From NCBI GenBank assembly GCA_028280115.1, contig JANQMJ010000019.1, forward strand, positions 60,622 through 124,621: a stretch of DNA of 64,000 bases. Direction: 5' to 3'. The translations under genes and the position numbers were made by a program. The stretch comes from Parvularculaceae bacterium. GTDB lineage: Bacteria; Pseudomonadota; Alphaproteobacteria; Caulobacterales; Parvularculaceae. Below are positions 9,377-17,420 of the stretch, in pieces. The notes below the pieces were generated by a model. The model ran no database searches. It saw only the letters and a list, made by a program, of their open reading frames with translations, and was not told where the DNA came from. How positions within the stretch are numbered: the first letter of the stretch is position 1; each line of letters begins with the position of its first letter.

Positions 9377-10573
9377 ATGAAACGCCTTATCGCCGCTTTA
9401 TGCCTTGCCGCAGGGCTGTTGTCGTCCGCCGGCGCGCAGGAAGGCGATTTTGCGCGCTGGCTCGAAGGATTTCGCGCCGAGGCCGCCGCTGCGGGCGTGC
9501 GTGCGGAGGTGATCGACCAAGCCCTGACCGGCCTGACCGTCAACGCGCGGGTTTACGAACTTAACGACAATCAGCCGGAATTTTCCCGCGCGATCTGGGA
9601 TTATCTCGACCGCGCCGTATCGCCCGCGCGGGTTCAAAACGGCCGCGCCATGATCGCGCAACACCGCCCGCTCCTGTCGCTGATCGAAAACGCTTACGGC
9701 GTCGACGGGGAGATCATGGTCGCCATCTGGGGTCTTGAAACGTCCTACGGCGCGATCATGGGCGGTTATGACGCCATCCAGGCGCTGGCGACCCTCGCCT
9801 TCGAAGGGCGGCGCACCGGCTACGGCCGGGCGCAGCTCATCGGCGCCTTGAAGATCATCCAGAACGGTTATGCGACGCGCGAGGAGCTTAAAGGCTCCTG
9901 GGCCGGCGCCATGGGCCACACCCAGTTCATTCCCACGACCTATCTGACCTACGCGGTCGATCATGACGGCGACGGACGGCGCGACATCTGGAACGATCTC
10001 GGCGACGTCTTCGCCTCGACGGCGAATTATTTAAGCGCTTCGGGCTATCGCCAGAACGAAGCCTGGGGCCTTGAAGTGGACCTGCCCGAAGGCTTCGACT
10101 ATGCGCTCGCGGCCGTCAGCGTGCGCAAGCCGGTCGCCGAATGGGCCGCCATGGGCCTTCAGGAAACGCGCGGAGAGGCGCTGATCGCCCGCTTCGATCC
10201 CAATATGCGCGCGCGGCTGATCCTGCCGGCGGGCGCGCGCGGGCCGGCCTTTTTAACGTTTGAAAATTTCGATGCGATTTTGAAATACAACCGTTCGACC
10301 GCTTACGCGCTGGCGATCGCGCTGCTCAGCGAAAAGATCGCCAGCCGCGAGGCAAGCCTCGTTGCGGCCTGGCCGCGCGCGGACCGGCCCCTGGCGCTGG
10401 AAGAGCGCAAGGCCCTGCAACAGGCGCTTTTGGATCGCGGCTACAATCCCGGCCCGGTCGACGGCATTATCGGCGCCGGGACCAAGCGCGCGCTGCGCGC
10501 CTGGCAGCAGGACAAGGGCCTGCCCGCGGACGGCTACGCTTCCGCCGACGTCTTGGAGGCGCTGAGGTTTTAA
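9377..10573 (+). CDS. Lytic murein transglycosylase, MltB family, with peptidoglycan-binding domain
   Basis: A 398-residue exported enzyme with a signal peptide ending near AGA (about 20). The SLT_2/MltB domain covers about 23-320, with catalytic Glu121 in WGLETSYG and the MltB-type GHTQFIPTTY segment (about 179-188). A C-terminal PG_binding_1 domain (about 335-396) carries the LDRGYNPGPVDGIIGAGT repeat. It cleaves the glycan MurNAc-GlcNAc bond to give 1,6-anhydro ends. No lipobox is visible, so it is probably soluble in the periplasm. A GC-rich hairpin follows the stop. Confidence 0.92.
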   Translation: MKRLIAALCLAAGLLSSAGAQEGDFARWLEGFRAEAAAAGVRAEVIDQALTGLTVNARVYELNDNQPEFSRAIWDYLDRAVSPARVQNGRAMIAQHRPLLSLIENAYGVDGEIMVAIWGLETSYGAIMGGYDAIQALATLAFEGRRTGYGRAQLIGALKIIQNGYATREELKGSWAGAMGHTQFIPTTYLTYAVDHDGDGRRDIWNDLGDVFASTANYLSASGYRQNEAWGLEVDLPEGFDYALAAVSVRKPVAEWAAMGLQETRGEALIARFDPNMRARLILPAGARGPAFLTFENFDAILKYNRSTAYALAIALLSEKIASREASLVAAWPRADRPLALEERKALQQALLDRGYNPGPVDGIIGAGTKRALRAWQQDKGLPADGYASADVLEALRF

Positions 10574-10576
10574 AAA

Positions 10577-10595
10577 GCCGGGCGCGCGGCCCGGC
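10577..10595 (+). terminator. GC hairpin after the MltB-type gene
   Basis: GCCGGGC at 10577-10583 pairs with GCCCGGC at 10589-10595 around a five-base loop, four bases after the stop. There is no T-run, so this is a weak or factor-assisted terminator candidate. Confidence 0.4.
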
Positions 10596-10685
10596 GACGA
10601 AAGTCCGCATGATTATCGTTTAAGATTTGCAGCGGCTTCATCCTGTGAACCGCGAAGACCGCACGCGCCGACAGCGCTGCGCCGG

Positions 10686-10716
10686 CTGGATTCCCGCCTT
10701 CGCGGGAATACTCGGG
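10686..10716. repeat. Left inverted REP copy flanking the GIY-YIG gene
   Basis: A 31-bp stretch that includes the hairpin ATTCCCGCcttcGCGGGAAT. Its reverse complement is found at 11060-11090 with one mismatch, so the pair encloses the GIY-YIG nuclease gene. Confidence 0.9.
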
Positions 10717-10731
10717 ATGAGATGTCGTTTC

Positions 10732-11022
10732 TTAATGGTTCAGCGTTTCAAACAGATCATCCCAATCCGGATTCATTTCCTCGATCAGCCTGATCTTCCA
10801 TGCGCGGTTCCATTTCTTGATCTGACGTTCGCGTATCCGCGCGGTTTCGCGGCTGTCGTGAGCCTCATGCCAAACGAGAATTTTGACGCTGTAACGCGAT
10901 GTAAAGCCTTTACGAATTTCTTCCTTGTGCTCCCACGCGCGCTTCATGAGATCGTCTGTTGATCCGGTATAAAGCGTGCCGTTACGTTCGCTCGCCATAA
11001 TATAAACGAAGAAGAATTTCAT
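10732..11022 (-). CDS. GIY-YIG nuclease superfamily protein (YhbQ/URI type)
   Basis: A 96-residue single-domain GIY-YIG protein. VYIM (6-9) and LYTGST (17-22) form the two halves of the motif, Arg28 follows, and a conserved Glu lies in IRERQIKKW (about 63-71). Length fits the free-standing COG2827 family, whose in vivo substrates are uncertain. The gene stands alone, oriented against both neighbours, inside nearly perfect 31-bp inverted repeats (10686-10716 and 11060-11090). That suggests it travels with, or acts on, the REP palindromes. Mobility is an inference. Confidence 0.88.
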   Translation of the reverse strand: MKFFFVYIMASERNGTLYTGSTDDLMKRAWEHKEEIRKGFTSRYSVKILVWHEAHDSRETARIRERQIKKWNRAWKIRLIEEMNPDWDDLFETLNH

Positions 11023-11059
11023 GAATTTGAAGCATACTGTTACTCAAAAAACCTATCTA

Positions 11060-11090
11060 CCCGAGAATTCCCGCGAAGGCGGGAATCCAG
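11060..11090. repeat. Right inverted REP copy flanking the GIY-YIG gene
   Basis: Reverse complement of 10686-10716 with a single mismatch over 31 bp. The core is ATTCCCGCgaagGCGGGAAT. Confidence 0.9.
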
Positions 11091-11185
11091 CGACGAATCG
11101 CTTTCCGCAATGTGGGCGGGTGAGTGTCGTTGACAGGTTATCGCGAACGCCGCTGACGCTGGATTTGTGGAGAATACAGAACAGA

Positions 11186-11209
11186 CTGGATTCCCGCCTT
11201 CGCGGGAAT
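11186..11209. repeat. Additional REP palindrome upstream of mnmC
   Basis: The same core as the 10686 copy, in the same orientation, about 65 bp before the mnmC start. The rest of 11023-11273 shows no gene. Confidence 0.85.
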
Positions 11210-11273
11210 GTGCGGCTTGAGTCGGCAAAACCAAAGCCGAGACAACGCGCGCAACCTCCGCTATCCCTAAGCG

Positions 11274-13181
11274 ATGACGGGAAAAGGCGTCACACATGCA
11301 AAAATCGACTGGAACAGCGGACCGCCCCGTTCCGCCGACTTCGGCGATATTTATTTTTCTGGCGACGGCCCGGCGGAAAGCGACCATGTCTTTCTCGCCG
11401 GCAACGACCTGCCGGCGCGGTTCGAAAACGCCGACCGTTTTGTCATCGGCGAACTCGGCTTCGGCACGGGACTGAACTTTCTTATCGCCTGGAACGCCTG
11501 GCGGCGCGCGCCCAAACCCCAAGGGGCGCGGTTTGATTTCTTTTCCGTCGAGGCGTTTCCGCTGCACCCGGACGATCTCGCCAAGGCCCATGAAAACTGG
11601 CCGGCGCTTGAAGAACTGGCCGCATCGTTGCGCGCGCATTATCCGCCGCCCCATCCCGGCTTTCACCGCATCGCCTTCGACGACGGCGCATCGCTGACGC
11701 TTTATTTCGGAAACGCAGATGACGGGCTCGGCGCGGCGGAACTTTGCGCCGACGCCTGGTTTCTCGACGGTTTCGCGCCGGAGAAAAATCCCGCCATGTG
11801 GCGGCCCGACCTGATGGCGGATATCGCGCGCGCATCCAGGGCCGGCGCGACCTTCGCGACCTTCACCGTCGCCGGCGCCGTGCGCCGCTCGCTGGAAGCG
11901 GCCGGCTTTTCCATCGAAAAACGTCTCGGCTTCGGCGCCAAGCGCGAAATGCTGACCGGCAGGCTGAGCGACAACCCGACGCCGGCGGGAAAACGCCTGC
12001 CCTGGTTCGAAACCCGGACCGCGCCGCTGGCGCCCAAGGCGCGCGTCGCCGTCATCGGCGCGGGCGTCGCCGGGGCGAGCCTTTCCCATACCCTGCGCCA
12101 GGCCGGCCTTGCGCCGACCCTGTTCGACGCCCAAGGGCCCGCCGCCGGCGCGTCGGGCAATGTCGCCGGCCTGATCATGCCGCGGCTCGACGCCGACGAT
12201 ACGCCCGCCGCGCGATTTCACGCCCAGGCCTATCTTCACACGATCGCGTTATTGCAGCAGCTAAACCGCGCGGCGCCCGTGTTCAATCCCTGCGGCGTTG
12301 CGTTTCATGCGGTAAGCGACGCCGAACGCGCGCGTCAGGAAAAACTTCTCGCCCTCAAGGCGCTGCCCGCAGACTGGATCGAACAGGACGTAGACGGACT
12401 ATTTTTCCCTCAAGGCGGCGTCGTCGATCCGCCGGCGTTCACGCGCGCCCTGATCGGCGATGCGTCCATACACAAGGCGCAGGTGACGCGACTGACCCAG
12501 ACGGGCGCGCAATGGCGCATCGAAACCGATGACGGCGCAGAAACCTACGACGCCGCAATCATCGCCAACGGTCTTGAAGCGCTGCGCTTTGCCCAGGCGC
12601 GCGGCCTGCCGCTTTCCGGTTCGGCGGGCCAGATCGACTGGTTCGCGGATGCGCCCGCGCCGGCGCGCGCCCACGCCTTCGGTCCCTATGCGGCGCCGGC
12701 GCCGGGCGGCGGTCTTGTGATCGGGGCCACTTATGCGCCGATCGCCATCGGGCGCGAACCGGCGTTCACCGCCGAAGCGACGCAAACGACGCTCGCCGCC
12801 GTCGCCCGGGTCCTGCCCGACATCGCCGCCGGTCTCGACCCGCAAACATCGCGCCCGCGCGCCGCCGTGCGATGCGCAACCCCGGACCGCATACCCGTCG
12901 CCGGGCCGGTTCCCGACTGGGGGTTTTACGGCGGCGCCTATGACGGCTTGCGCGTCGGCCGGCGCGAAGACTATCCGCCGGGCGAAACGCTCGGCGGCCT
13001 TTATATCCTCACCGGGCTCGGCTCGCGCGGGCTGGTCACCGCGCCGCTGGCCGCCGCCATGATCGCCGCGGACATCACCGGCGCGCCGTCGCCGGTCGGC
13101 GCCGATATCGCGCAGGCGTTGCACCCGGCGCGGTTTTTCGTTCGCGATCTCAAGCGGGGCCGTATTGAACCGGCCGGCTAG
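11274..13181 (+). CDS. mnmC: Bifunctional tRNA wobble-uridine modification enzyme MnmC
   Basis: A 635-residue fusion. The N-terminal methyltransferase (about 1-245) has ELGFGTGLNFL as the SAM loop and DAWFLDGFAPEKNPAMW as the MnmD signature. The C-terminal FAD-dependent oxidoreductase (about 255-620) has the dinucleotide fold VAVIGAGVAGASLS. It completes mnm5s2U34 synthesis by removing the carboxymethyl group from cmnm5(s2)U and methylating the resulting nm5U. Length is close to that of E. coli MnmC (about 668). It is a housekeeping gene standing alone here. Confidence 0.93.
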   Translation: MTGKGVTHAKIDWNSGPPRSADFGDIYFSGDGPAESDHVFLAGNDLPARFENADRFVIGELGFGTGLNFLIAWNAWRRAPKPQGARFDFFSVEAFPLHPDDLAKAHENWPALEELAASLRAHYPPPHPGFHRIAFDDGASLTLYFGNADDGLGAAELCADAWFLDGFAPEKNPAMWRPDLMADIARASRAGATFATFTVAGAVRRSLEAAGFSIEKRLGFGAKREMLTGRLSDNPTPAGKRLPWFETRTAPLAPKARVAVIGAGVAGASLSHTLRQAGLAPTLFDAQGPAAGASGNVAGLIMPRLDADDTPAARFHAQAYLHTIALLQQLNRAAPVFNPCGVAFHAVSDAERARQEKLLALKALPADWIEQDVDGLFFPQGGVVDPPAFTRALIGDASIHKAQVTRLTQTGAQWRIETDDGAETYDAAIIANGLEALRFAQARGLPLSGSAGQIDWFADAPAPARAHAFGPYAAPAPGGGLVIGATYAPIAIGREPAFTAEATQTTLAAVARVLPDIAAGLDPQTSRPRAAVRCATPDRIPVAGPVPDWGFYGGAYDGLRVGRREDYPPGETLGGLYILTGLGSRGLVTAPLAAAMIAADITGAPSPVGADIAQALHPARFFVRDLKRGRIEPAG

Positions 13182-13219
13182 CCCTCCTATGTGCCAAAAA
13201 CGACAGATGGGAGATTCAT

Positions 13220-13450
13220 ATGGCCGACCTGCCGCAAACCTTTCTGACCGCCCTTGGCGCCTTTGAATGGCCGGCTGTGCTTGCCGCTGCGCTCTTTGTC
13301 GCGGCGGTGCTGCTCGGTGTTGTCCGGATCGTGCGGCAGCCGAGCTTGATGGCCAATAATCTGCGGCCCGGCGCAACGCCGATGATGCTGGCGCTGGTGC
13401 TGGTGTTTCTGGGCGCGTCGCTCGCCATTATCGGCTACACCTACAGCTAG
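13220..13450 (+). CDS. Small membrane protein with two predicted helices, unknown function
   Basis: A 76-residue protein with two hydrophobic stretches (about 16-35 and 52-73) joined by a short basic segment (RIVRQPSL and following). A GGGAGA ribosome-binding site precedes the ATG. It lies 38 bp after mnmC on the same strand. It resembles the many short conserved hypothetical membrane proteins of alphaproteobacteria; I do not recognise a named family. Confidence 0.7.
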   Translation: MADLPQTFLTALGAFEWPAVLAAALFVAAVLLGVVRIVRQPSLMANNLRPGATPMMLALVLVFLGASLAIIGYTYS

Positions 13451-13523
13451 ACCTCGACTTATCCGGGTGCGGATTTAGGGCTTTTCCCCCGCCCGCCGCC
13501 CATCCTTCGAGACGCCCAAATCC

Positions 13524-13706
13524 CGTCATCCCGTGCGCGCTGCGCGCGAATGCGCGCAAATCACAATTTGACCGCCTTCGCGGTCGGGACAGCGATTTAT
13601 CGCTGCTGCGCTGACACGGGATCGCTTGAAACAATGCCGGCGCAGGCTGATGGCGATCCCGTGTCAGCAGCGCGTCATTTCATGCCGCGCAGCGCACGGG
13701 ATGACG
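13524..13706. repeat. Dispersed palindromic repeat, family B, copy 1
   Basis: The outer arms are cgtcatcccgtgcgcgctgc and its near-complement ending gcacgggatgacg. A perfect inner 15-bp stem (13611-13625 against 13653-13667) contains ctgacacgggatcgc. Related copies lie at 16995, 56012 and 56485. The rest of the gap 13451-13820 holds no gene other than the leader of the cystathionine beta-synthase gene, with its GGGAGGA ribosome-binding site. Confidence 0.9.
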
Positions 13707-13820
13707 CGCCGCAGGGCGAGCGCCATCGGCGCTCCCGAAATCACATCGATTTCCACCCCGTCTTGCAGGCCCGCAGCGCAATGGGCTAAGTCCGCTATAC
13801 GTCCTCGGGAGGATTTCTCC

Positions 13821-15209
13821 ATGAAAGAAACGCCCCACGGCCCGGTCTACGAAAACGTGCTCGAAGGCGTCGGCAAGACGCCGATGATAAAGATTTCGAA
13901 TATCGAGACCGGTCCTTGCGAGCTTTTTTTAAAGCTCGAGGCCAACAATCCCGGCGGGTCGATCAAGGACCGCATCGGCGTGACGATGATCGAAGCGGCG
14001 GAAAAGGAAGGAAAGCTCAAACCCGGCGGCACGATCATCGAGGCGACCGCGGGCAACACCGGCCTCGCCCTGGCGCTGGTCGCCGCGCAAAAGGGCTATA
14101 AGACGATCATCGTCGTGCCCGACAAAATGGCCCAGGAAAAAATCTTTCACTTGAAGGCGCTGGGCGCGGATGTGCGCCTGACCCGCTCCGACGTGGGCAA
14201 GGGCCACCCTGAATATTACCAGGACATGGCCGAAAGGATCGCCGAGGAAACCGGCGCCTTTTTCGTCAATCAGTTTTCCAACCCCGCCAATCCCGACGCT
14301 CACGAAAAGACCACCGGGCCGGAAATTCTCGGGCAGATGGACGGCGATCTCGACGCCGTTATCTGCGGCGTTGGTTCGGCGGGCACGATTTCCGGCCTGT
14401 CGCGCTATCTCGCGGAGAAATCGCCCAAGACGGAAATCATTCTCGCCGACCCGGCGGGCTCAATCCTCGCCGACTACATCAACAAGGGCGAAATCCCCAA
14501 CGAACTCGGCGCCTGGCTGGTCGAAGGCATCGGCGAGGATTTCATTCCCGACATCGCCGATTTTTCCCGCTGTAAAAAGGCCTATACGATTTCGGACAAG
14601 GAAAGTTTCGAGGCCGCGCGCGATCTCCTTAAAAAGGAAGGCGTGCTCGCCGGGTCGTCCTCGGGCACGCTGCTCGCCGCGGCGCTGCAATATTGCCGCG
14701 CGCAGAAGGAGAAAAAACGCGTCGTCACGTTCGTGTGCGACCGGGGCGATAAATATCTGTCCAAAATGTTCAACGACTACTGGATGTACGATCAGGGCTT
14801 TTTAACCCGCCCGCCCAGGGGCGATCTCACCGATCTCATCTCGCGCCGCCACGCCGAGCACGCGACCATCACCGTCAAGCCCGACGACACGCTGATGCAA
14901 GCCTACGGCAAGATGAAGCTTTATGACATTTCGCAATTGCCGGTGCTCGACGAGAACGATCATGTCACCGGCCTGCTCGATGAAGAAGACATTCTTTTTT
15001 CCGTCGTAAGGGACCGCGAGAAATTCCAGGAGCCGGTCAAGTCCGCCATGACCTATCGCGTGGAAACGCTTGAGGCCTCACAACCCATGGAGGAGCTATT
15101 GCCCGTCTTCGCCAAGGGCCATGTCGCGGTGGTGGTCAAGGACGGCGCGTTCCAGGGCCTGATCGCGCGCACGGATTTGCTGAACTATCTGCGCCTTCAG
15201 GTGGCGTGA
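13821..15209 (+). CDS. Cystathionine beta-synthase (PLP domain plus CBS pair)
   Basis: A 462-residue PLP enzyme. The fold-type II domain (about 1-325) has the PLP lysine Lys49 in NPGGSIKDR and the phosphate-binding loop GVGSAGTIS. A C-terminal pair of CBS domains (about 335-460) is typical of cystathionine beta-synthase and suggests allosteric control by an adenosyl ligand. I chose the ATG at 13821 behind GGGAGGA; an upstream in-frame extension to 13626 runs through repeat B and is not credible. It condenses homocysteine and serine (or acetylserine). With the gamma-lyase-type gene at 17651 it makes a reverse transsulfuration route. Confidence 0.9.
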   Translation: MKETPHGPVYENVLEGVGKTPMIKISNIETGPCELFLKLEANNPGGSIKDRIGVTMIEAAEKEGKLKPGGTIIEATAGNTGLALALVAAQKGYKTIIVVPDKMAQEKIFHLKALGADVRLTRSDVGKGHPEYYQDMAERIAEETGAFFVNQFSNPANPDAHEKTTGPEILGQMDGDLDAVICGVGSAGTISGLSRYLAEKSPKTEIILADPAGSILADYINKGEIPNELGAWLVEGIGEDFIPDIADFSRCKKAYTISDKESFEAARDLLKKEGVLAGSSSGTLLAAALQYCRAQKEKKRVVTFVCDRGDKYLSKMFNDYWMYDQGFLTRPPRGDLTDLISRRHAEHATITVKPDDTLMQAYGKMKLYDISQLPVLDENDHVTGLLDEEDILFSVVRDREKFQEPVKSAMTYRVETLEASQPMEELLPVFAKGHVAVVVKDGAFQGLIARTDLLNYLRLQVA

Positions 15210-15219
15210 GGAGAATGAG

Positions 15220-15675
15220 ATGAGACGAATCTTTCGTGTCTTTGTACTGACATCACTGATGAATGTTTTCGCTGCGACAAATGCCGGCGCCGAAGAAGAG
15301 TTGGTTTTTGACTCGGCGAGCGCGTCCGTATCGGGCGTATTGCTCCTAGATTTTGTAATCCGGACAGGCTCCCGCAAGATGTTAAAGGGTTACATCTTGT
15401 ATCTGGACAGCCCTGTGACCATCAGAGGCAATGAAAGCAGCGCCGATCGCCGCAACAGAAAAACCCTACGGGGCATTGATAGAATTTTACTGGAATTTCC
15501 GACAGGCGAGCCGAGCGATGAAACGGCCGGCGCCTTTGTTGAGGTTACCGGCACATTACTGAATGCGCCGTCTGGTCCGCATCATACAAAAGTTTCGATG
15601 GTTGTTGATGATATCGCGTTATTGGACGAGCCTGAAGATGAAAAACCAGTCGCCACCTATAAAACACATAAATAA
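15220..15675 (+). CDS. Small exported protein, DUF4431-like, unknown function
   Basis: A 151-residue protein with a signal peptide (cleavage near TNAGA, about 24). The C-terminal half, VEVTGTLLNAPSGPHHTKVS, resembles periplasmic DUF4431 proteins with their G-x-L...HHT motif; this is a tentative match. Base composition is visibly more AT-rich than the flanking genes, suggesting transfer. It begins 10 bp after the beta-synthase gene and is followed at once by a decayed ArsC-like fragment (15681-15745). Confidence 0.7.
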   Translation: MRRIFRVFVLTSLMNVFAATNAGAEEELVFDSASASVSGVLLLDFVIRTGSRKMLKGYILYLDSPVTIRGNESSADRRNRKTLRGIDRILLEFPTGEPSDETAGAFVEVTGTLLNAPSGPHHTKVSMVVDDIALLDEPEDEKPVATYKTHK

Positions 15676-15680
15676 CGACT

Positions 15681-15745
15681 GTTTACGACGTCAAAACCCG
15701 CGATACATGCCGTAAGACAGTGACGGCGCTCGACGGCGTCGGCCG
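15681..15745 (+). pseudogene. Decayed 5' fragment of an ArsC-like gene
   Basis: In frame from 15681 this stretch reads VYDVKTRDTCRKTVTALDGV. It aligns residue by residue with the intact ArsC-like N-terminus at 16617 (FYGLKNCDTCRKAKKALDGA), sharing Tyr, Lys, DTCRK and ALDG. There is no start codon, the first Cys of the CxxC-like motif is Arg, and the frame stops at 15768. It is clearly a remnant, more diverged than the copy at 16126. Confidence 0.75.
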
Positions 15746-15788
15746 CCTCCGAAAACAACAACCCGCATAGTCAACACAAGGACACGCC

Positions 15789-16112
15789 ATGACCGCCTGG
15801 ATATCCCTCTTGATCGCGATCGTTTTCGAAATCATCGGCACGTCGCTTTTGAAACTCTCTCACGGGTTTGAGAAAGTGCACTGGGGCGTTCTGGCGATCC
15901 TGTCCTACTGGGGCTCGTTCTGGTTTCTCGCGCCGGCGATCAAGACCATTCCCGTGGGCGTCGCCTACGCCATCTGGGCGGGCGTCGGCATCGTCGCCGT
16001 CGCCATTATCGGCTTTTTCTTCTTCGGCCAGAAGCTGCATTTTCTGCAGTATCTTTTCATCGCCATGATCCTCGCCGGCGCTGTCGGCCTGCGGCTCACC
16101 ACAGAGGCTTAG
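15789..16112 (+). CDS. Small multidrug resistance (SMR) family transporter
   Basis: A 107-residue protein with four transmembrane helices. The conserved membrane Glu13 lies in IVFEIIGTSLLKLS, and YAIWAGVG (about 60-67) is the SMR signature in helix 3. It works as a dual-topology dimer driven by protons. Members export quaternary cations (EmrE/QacE type) or guanidinium (Gdx type); the sequence here does not let me choose. It ends five bases before the GTG of the chimeric lipoprotein gene. Confidence 0.9.
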   Translation: MTAWISLLIAIVFEIIGTSLLKLSHGFEKVHWGVLAILSYWGSFWFLAPAIKTIPVGVAYAIWAGVGIVAVAIIGFFFFGQKLHFLQYLFIAMILAGAVGLRLTTEA

Positions 16113-16116
16113 CGCC

Positions 16117-16608
16117 GTGAAACTTTACGGCCTGAAAAACTGCGATACGTGCCGCAAAGTGCAGATCGTATTCGCTATTGCGGCCAGTTTATTACTCATG
16201 TCATGCGCATCTAAAACCACCATGAATGCAACCTCGCCCCCGCCGGCGCGCCCGCCAAATCCAGAACTCAATCTCGGCGCATGGGCGGAACCCCTGGAGC
16301 GCCCTCAAATTGTCTACGAAGAAACAAACAAGGTGATGGCGACTCACATGTGCCCGCCAATGTTTCCTGAAAGCGCGCTGGAAAACGGCGTCTGCCGCGG
16401 CGAAGTTCTGTTGAGATTTGATGTCAGCAACGAAGGCGCTCCAATAAATATTCGCATTGCACAGCCGAGCGCTCACGCGTCGTTTGAAAGGCTATCGGTC
16501 GAGGCTGTTCGCAAATGCTGGCGATTTGCTCCCCATACAGCAGATGAGCCGGCTGAATTGCGCAAGGGCCTTTCGACGACAATCACATTCAATGCATGCG
16601 AAGAATAA
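16117..16608 (+). CDS. Chimeric gene: ArsC-like N-terminus joined to a TonB_C-type lipoprotein
   Basis: Translation from GTG 16117 gives 163 residues. The first 14 (KLYGLKNCDTCRK after Met) are the start of the ArsC-like family. From Val15 the sequence becomes a lipoprotein signal, IVFAIAASLLLMSC, with the lipobox Cys, followed by a Pro-rich linker and a C-terminal TonB_C-like domain (GEVLLRFDVSNEGAPINIR, about 98-116). The GTG for Val15 at 16159 may be the true start, but then the signal lacks basic residues. The DNA is AT-richer than its neighbours. A 32-bp perfect direct repeat (16126-16157 and 16632-16663) brackets the insert. Confidence 0.7.
   Translation: MKLYGLKNCDTCRKVQIVFAIAASLLLMSCASKTTMNATSPPPARPPNPELNLGAWAEPLERPQIVYEETNKVMATHMCPPMFPESALENGVCRGEVLLRFDVSNEGAPINIRIAQPSAHASFERLSVEAVRKCWRFAPHTADEPAELRKGLSTTITFNACEE
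16126..16157 (+). repeat. 32-bp direct repeat, copy 1 (ArsC-like 5' end)
   Basis: Identical over 32 bp to 16632-16663. It encodes YGLKNCDTCRK in both places. The copies are offset by 506 bp and flank the lipoprotein coding sequence. Confidence 0.95.
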
Positions 16609-16616
16609 TTAAGCTT

Positions 16617-16967
16617 ATGTCAATTGAATTCTACGGCCTGAAAAACTGCGATACGTGCCGCAAGGCAAAAAAGGCGCTCGACGGCGCCGATATGCGCTAT
16701 TCATTTCATGACGTGCGCGAGACGCCGCCGACGAAATCGCAGATCGCACGCTGGGCCAAGGCGGTCGGGACGGCGAAACTGTTGAACAAATCGTCGACGA
16801 CCTGGCGCAACCTTTCCCCGGCGGAAAAGGAAAATATCGACGACAAAAAGGCGCTCGCCCTGATGGCGCAGCACCCGACCCTCATAAAACGCCCGGTGAT
16901 CGAAAACGGTCCCACGCAAGTCTTTGTCGGCTGGTCGAAAGATATGCAAGACGCGCTGTTGAAGTAG
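16617..16967 (+). CDS. ArsC/Spx-family reductase (YffB type)
   Basis: A 116-residue thioredoxin-fold protein of the arsenate reductase/Spx superfamily. It has the N-terminal CDTC motif (about 10-13) in YGLKNCDTCRKAKKAL and a C-terminal LIKRPVIE segment (about 88-95), as in YffB. The start MSIEFYGLKN at 16617 matches the family; an in-frame ATG at 16596 would overlap the previous gene. True arsenate reduction is unproven, and YffB-like proteins may act on glutathione-linked thiols. Its 5' end is duplicated upstream (16126) and again in decayed form (15681). Confidence 0.9.
   Translation: MSIEFYGLKNCDTCRKAKKALDGADMRYSFHDVRETPPTKSQIARWAKAVGTAKLLNKSSTTWRNLSPAEKENIDDKKALALMAQHPTLIKRPVIENGPTQVFVGWSKDMQDALLK
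16632..16663 (+). repeat. 32-bp direct repeat, copy 2
   Basis: Lies inside the intact ArsC-like gene and is identical to 16126-16157. Confidence 0.95.
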
Positions 16968-16994
16968 CGCTTTGTTGTTGCTCGCTCTTTCTCA

Positions 16995-17145
16995 CGTCAT
17001 CCCGTGCGCTGCGCGGCATGAAATGACGCGCTGCTGACACGGGATCGCCGTCCGCCTGCGCCGGATTTGCCTCAAGCGGTCCGCCCCGACAATTGTCGGA
17101 GCCTGCGCAGCAGCGATAAATCGCTGCAGCGCGCACGGGATGACG
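16995..17145. repeat. Dispersed palindromic repeat, family B, copy 2
   Basis: Bounded by cgtcatcccgtgcgctgcg and gcgcacgggatgacg, with ctgacacgggatcg inside. It is inverted relative to the 56485 copy and directly joined to repeat C (17146-17269). It occupies the start of the 683-bp gene-free stretch 16968-17650. Confidence 0.88.
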
Positions 17146-17269
17146 CGCAACACCCACGCCCCGGTCAGGCGAATTCACCCTCAACAGCACAACCCCAGGA
17201 GGGTATTCGGCCTTGAAACCCGCATTGCGTCGATAGATATCGAACACCTTCCGAGAGGCCGTATACTGC
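17146..17269 (-). repeat. Dispersed repeat C, copy 1
   Basis: Read on the minus strand this matches 56363-56484 with few differences. The shared segment includes gtatacggcct and ggtgttcgatatctatcgac, and in one frame both copies read VFDIYRRNAGF...EYPPGV. In both places it is joined to a family B palindrome on the same side. Confidence 0.88.
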
Positions 17270-17307
17270 CGGCCATGATGAATACGAGCCCAACGATAAA
17301 AGCCGCC

Positions 17308-17420
17308 GTCATTCCGGGGCTGGCGCAGCCAGAACCCGGAATCCAGGGACCAGCGCTGCAACGGCTGCGAGGAAGCGCCAAGGATTCCGGGTTCGCGCCA
17401 AAGGCGCGCCCCGGAATGAC
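17308..17420. repeat. Dispersed palindromic repeat, family D
   Basis: The outer arms gtcattccggggc (17308-17320) and gccccggaatgac (17408-17420) are perfect complements, and smaller ggaatcc/ggattcc pairs lie inside. A third arm (ccggaatgacgg) follows near 17450. The remainder of the gap to 17650 holds an 18-bp segment (17514-17531) whose complement is at 55984-56001, and no convincing gene. Confidence 0.8.
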
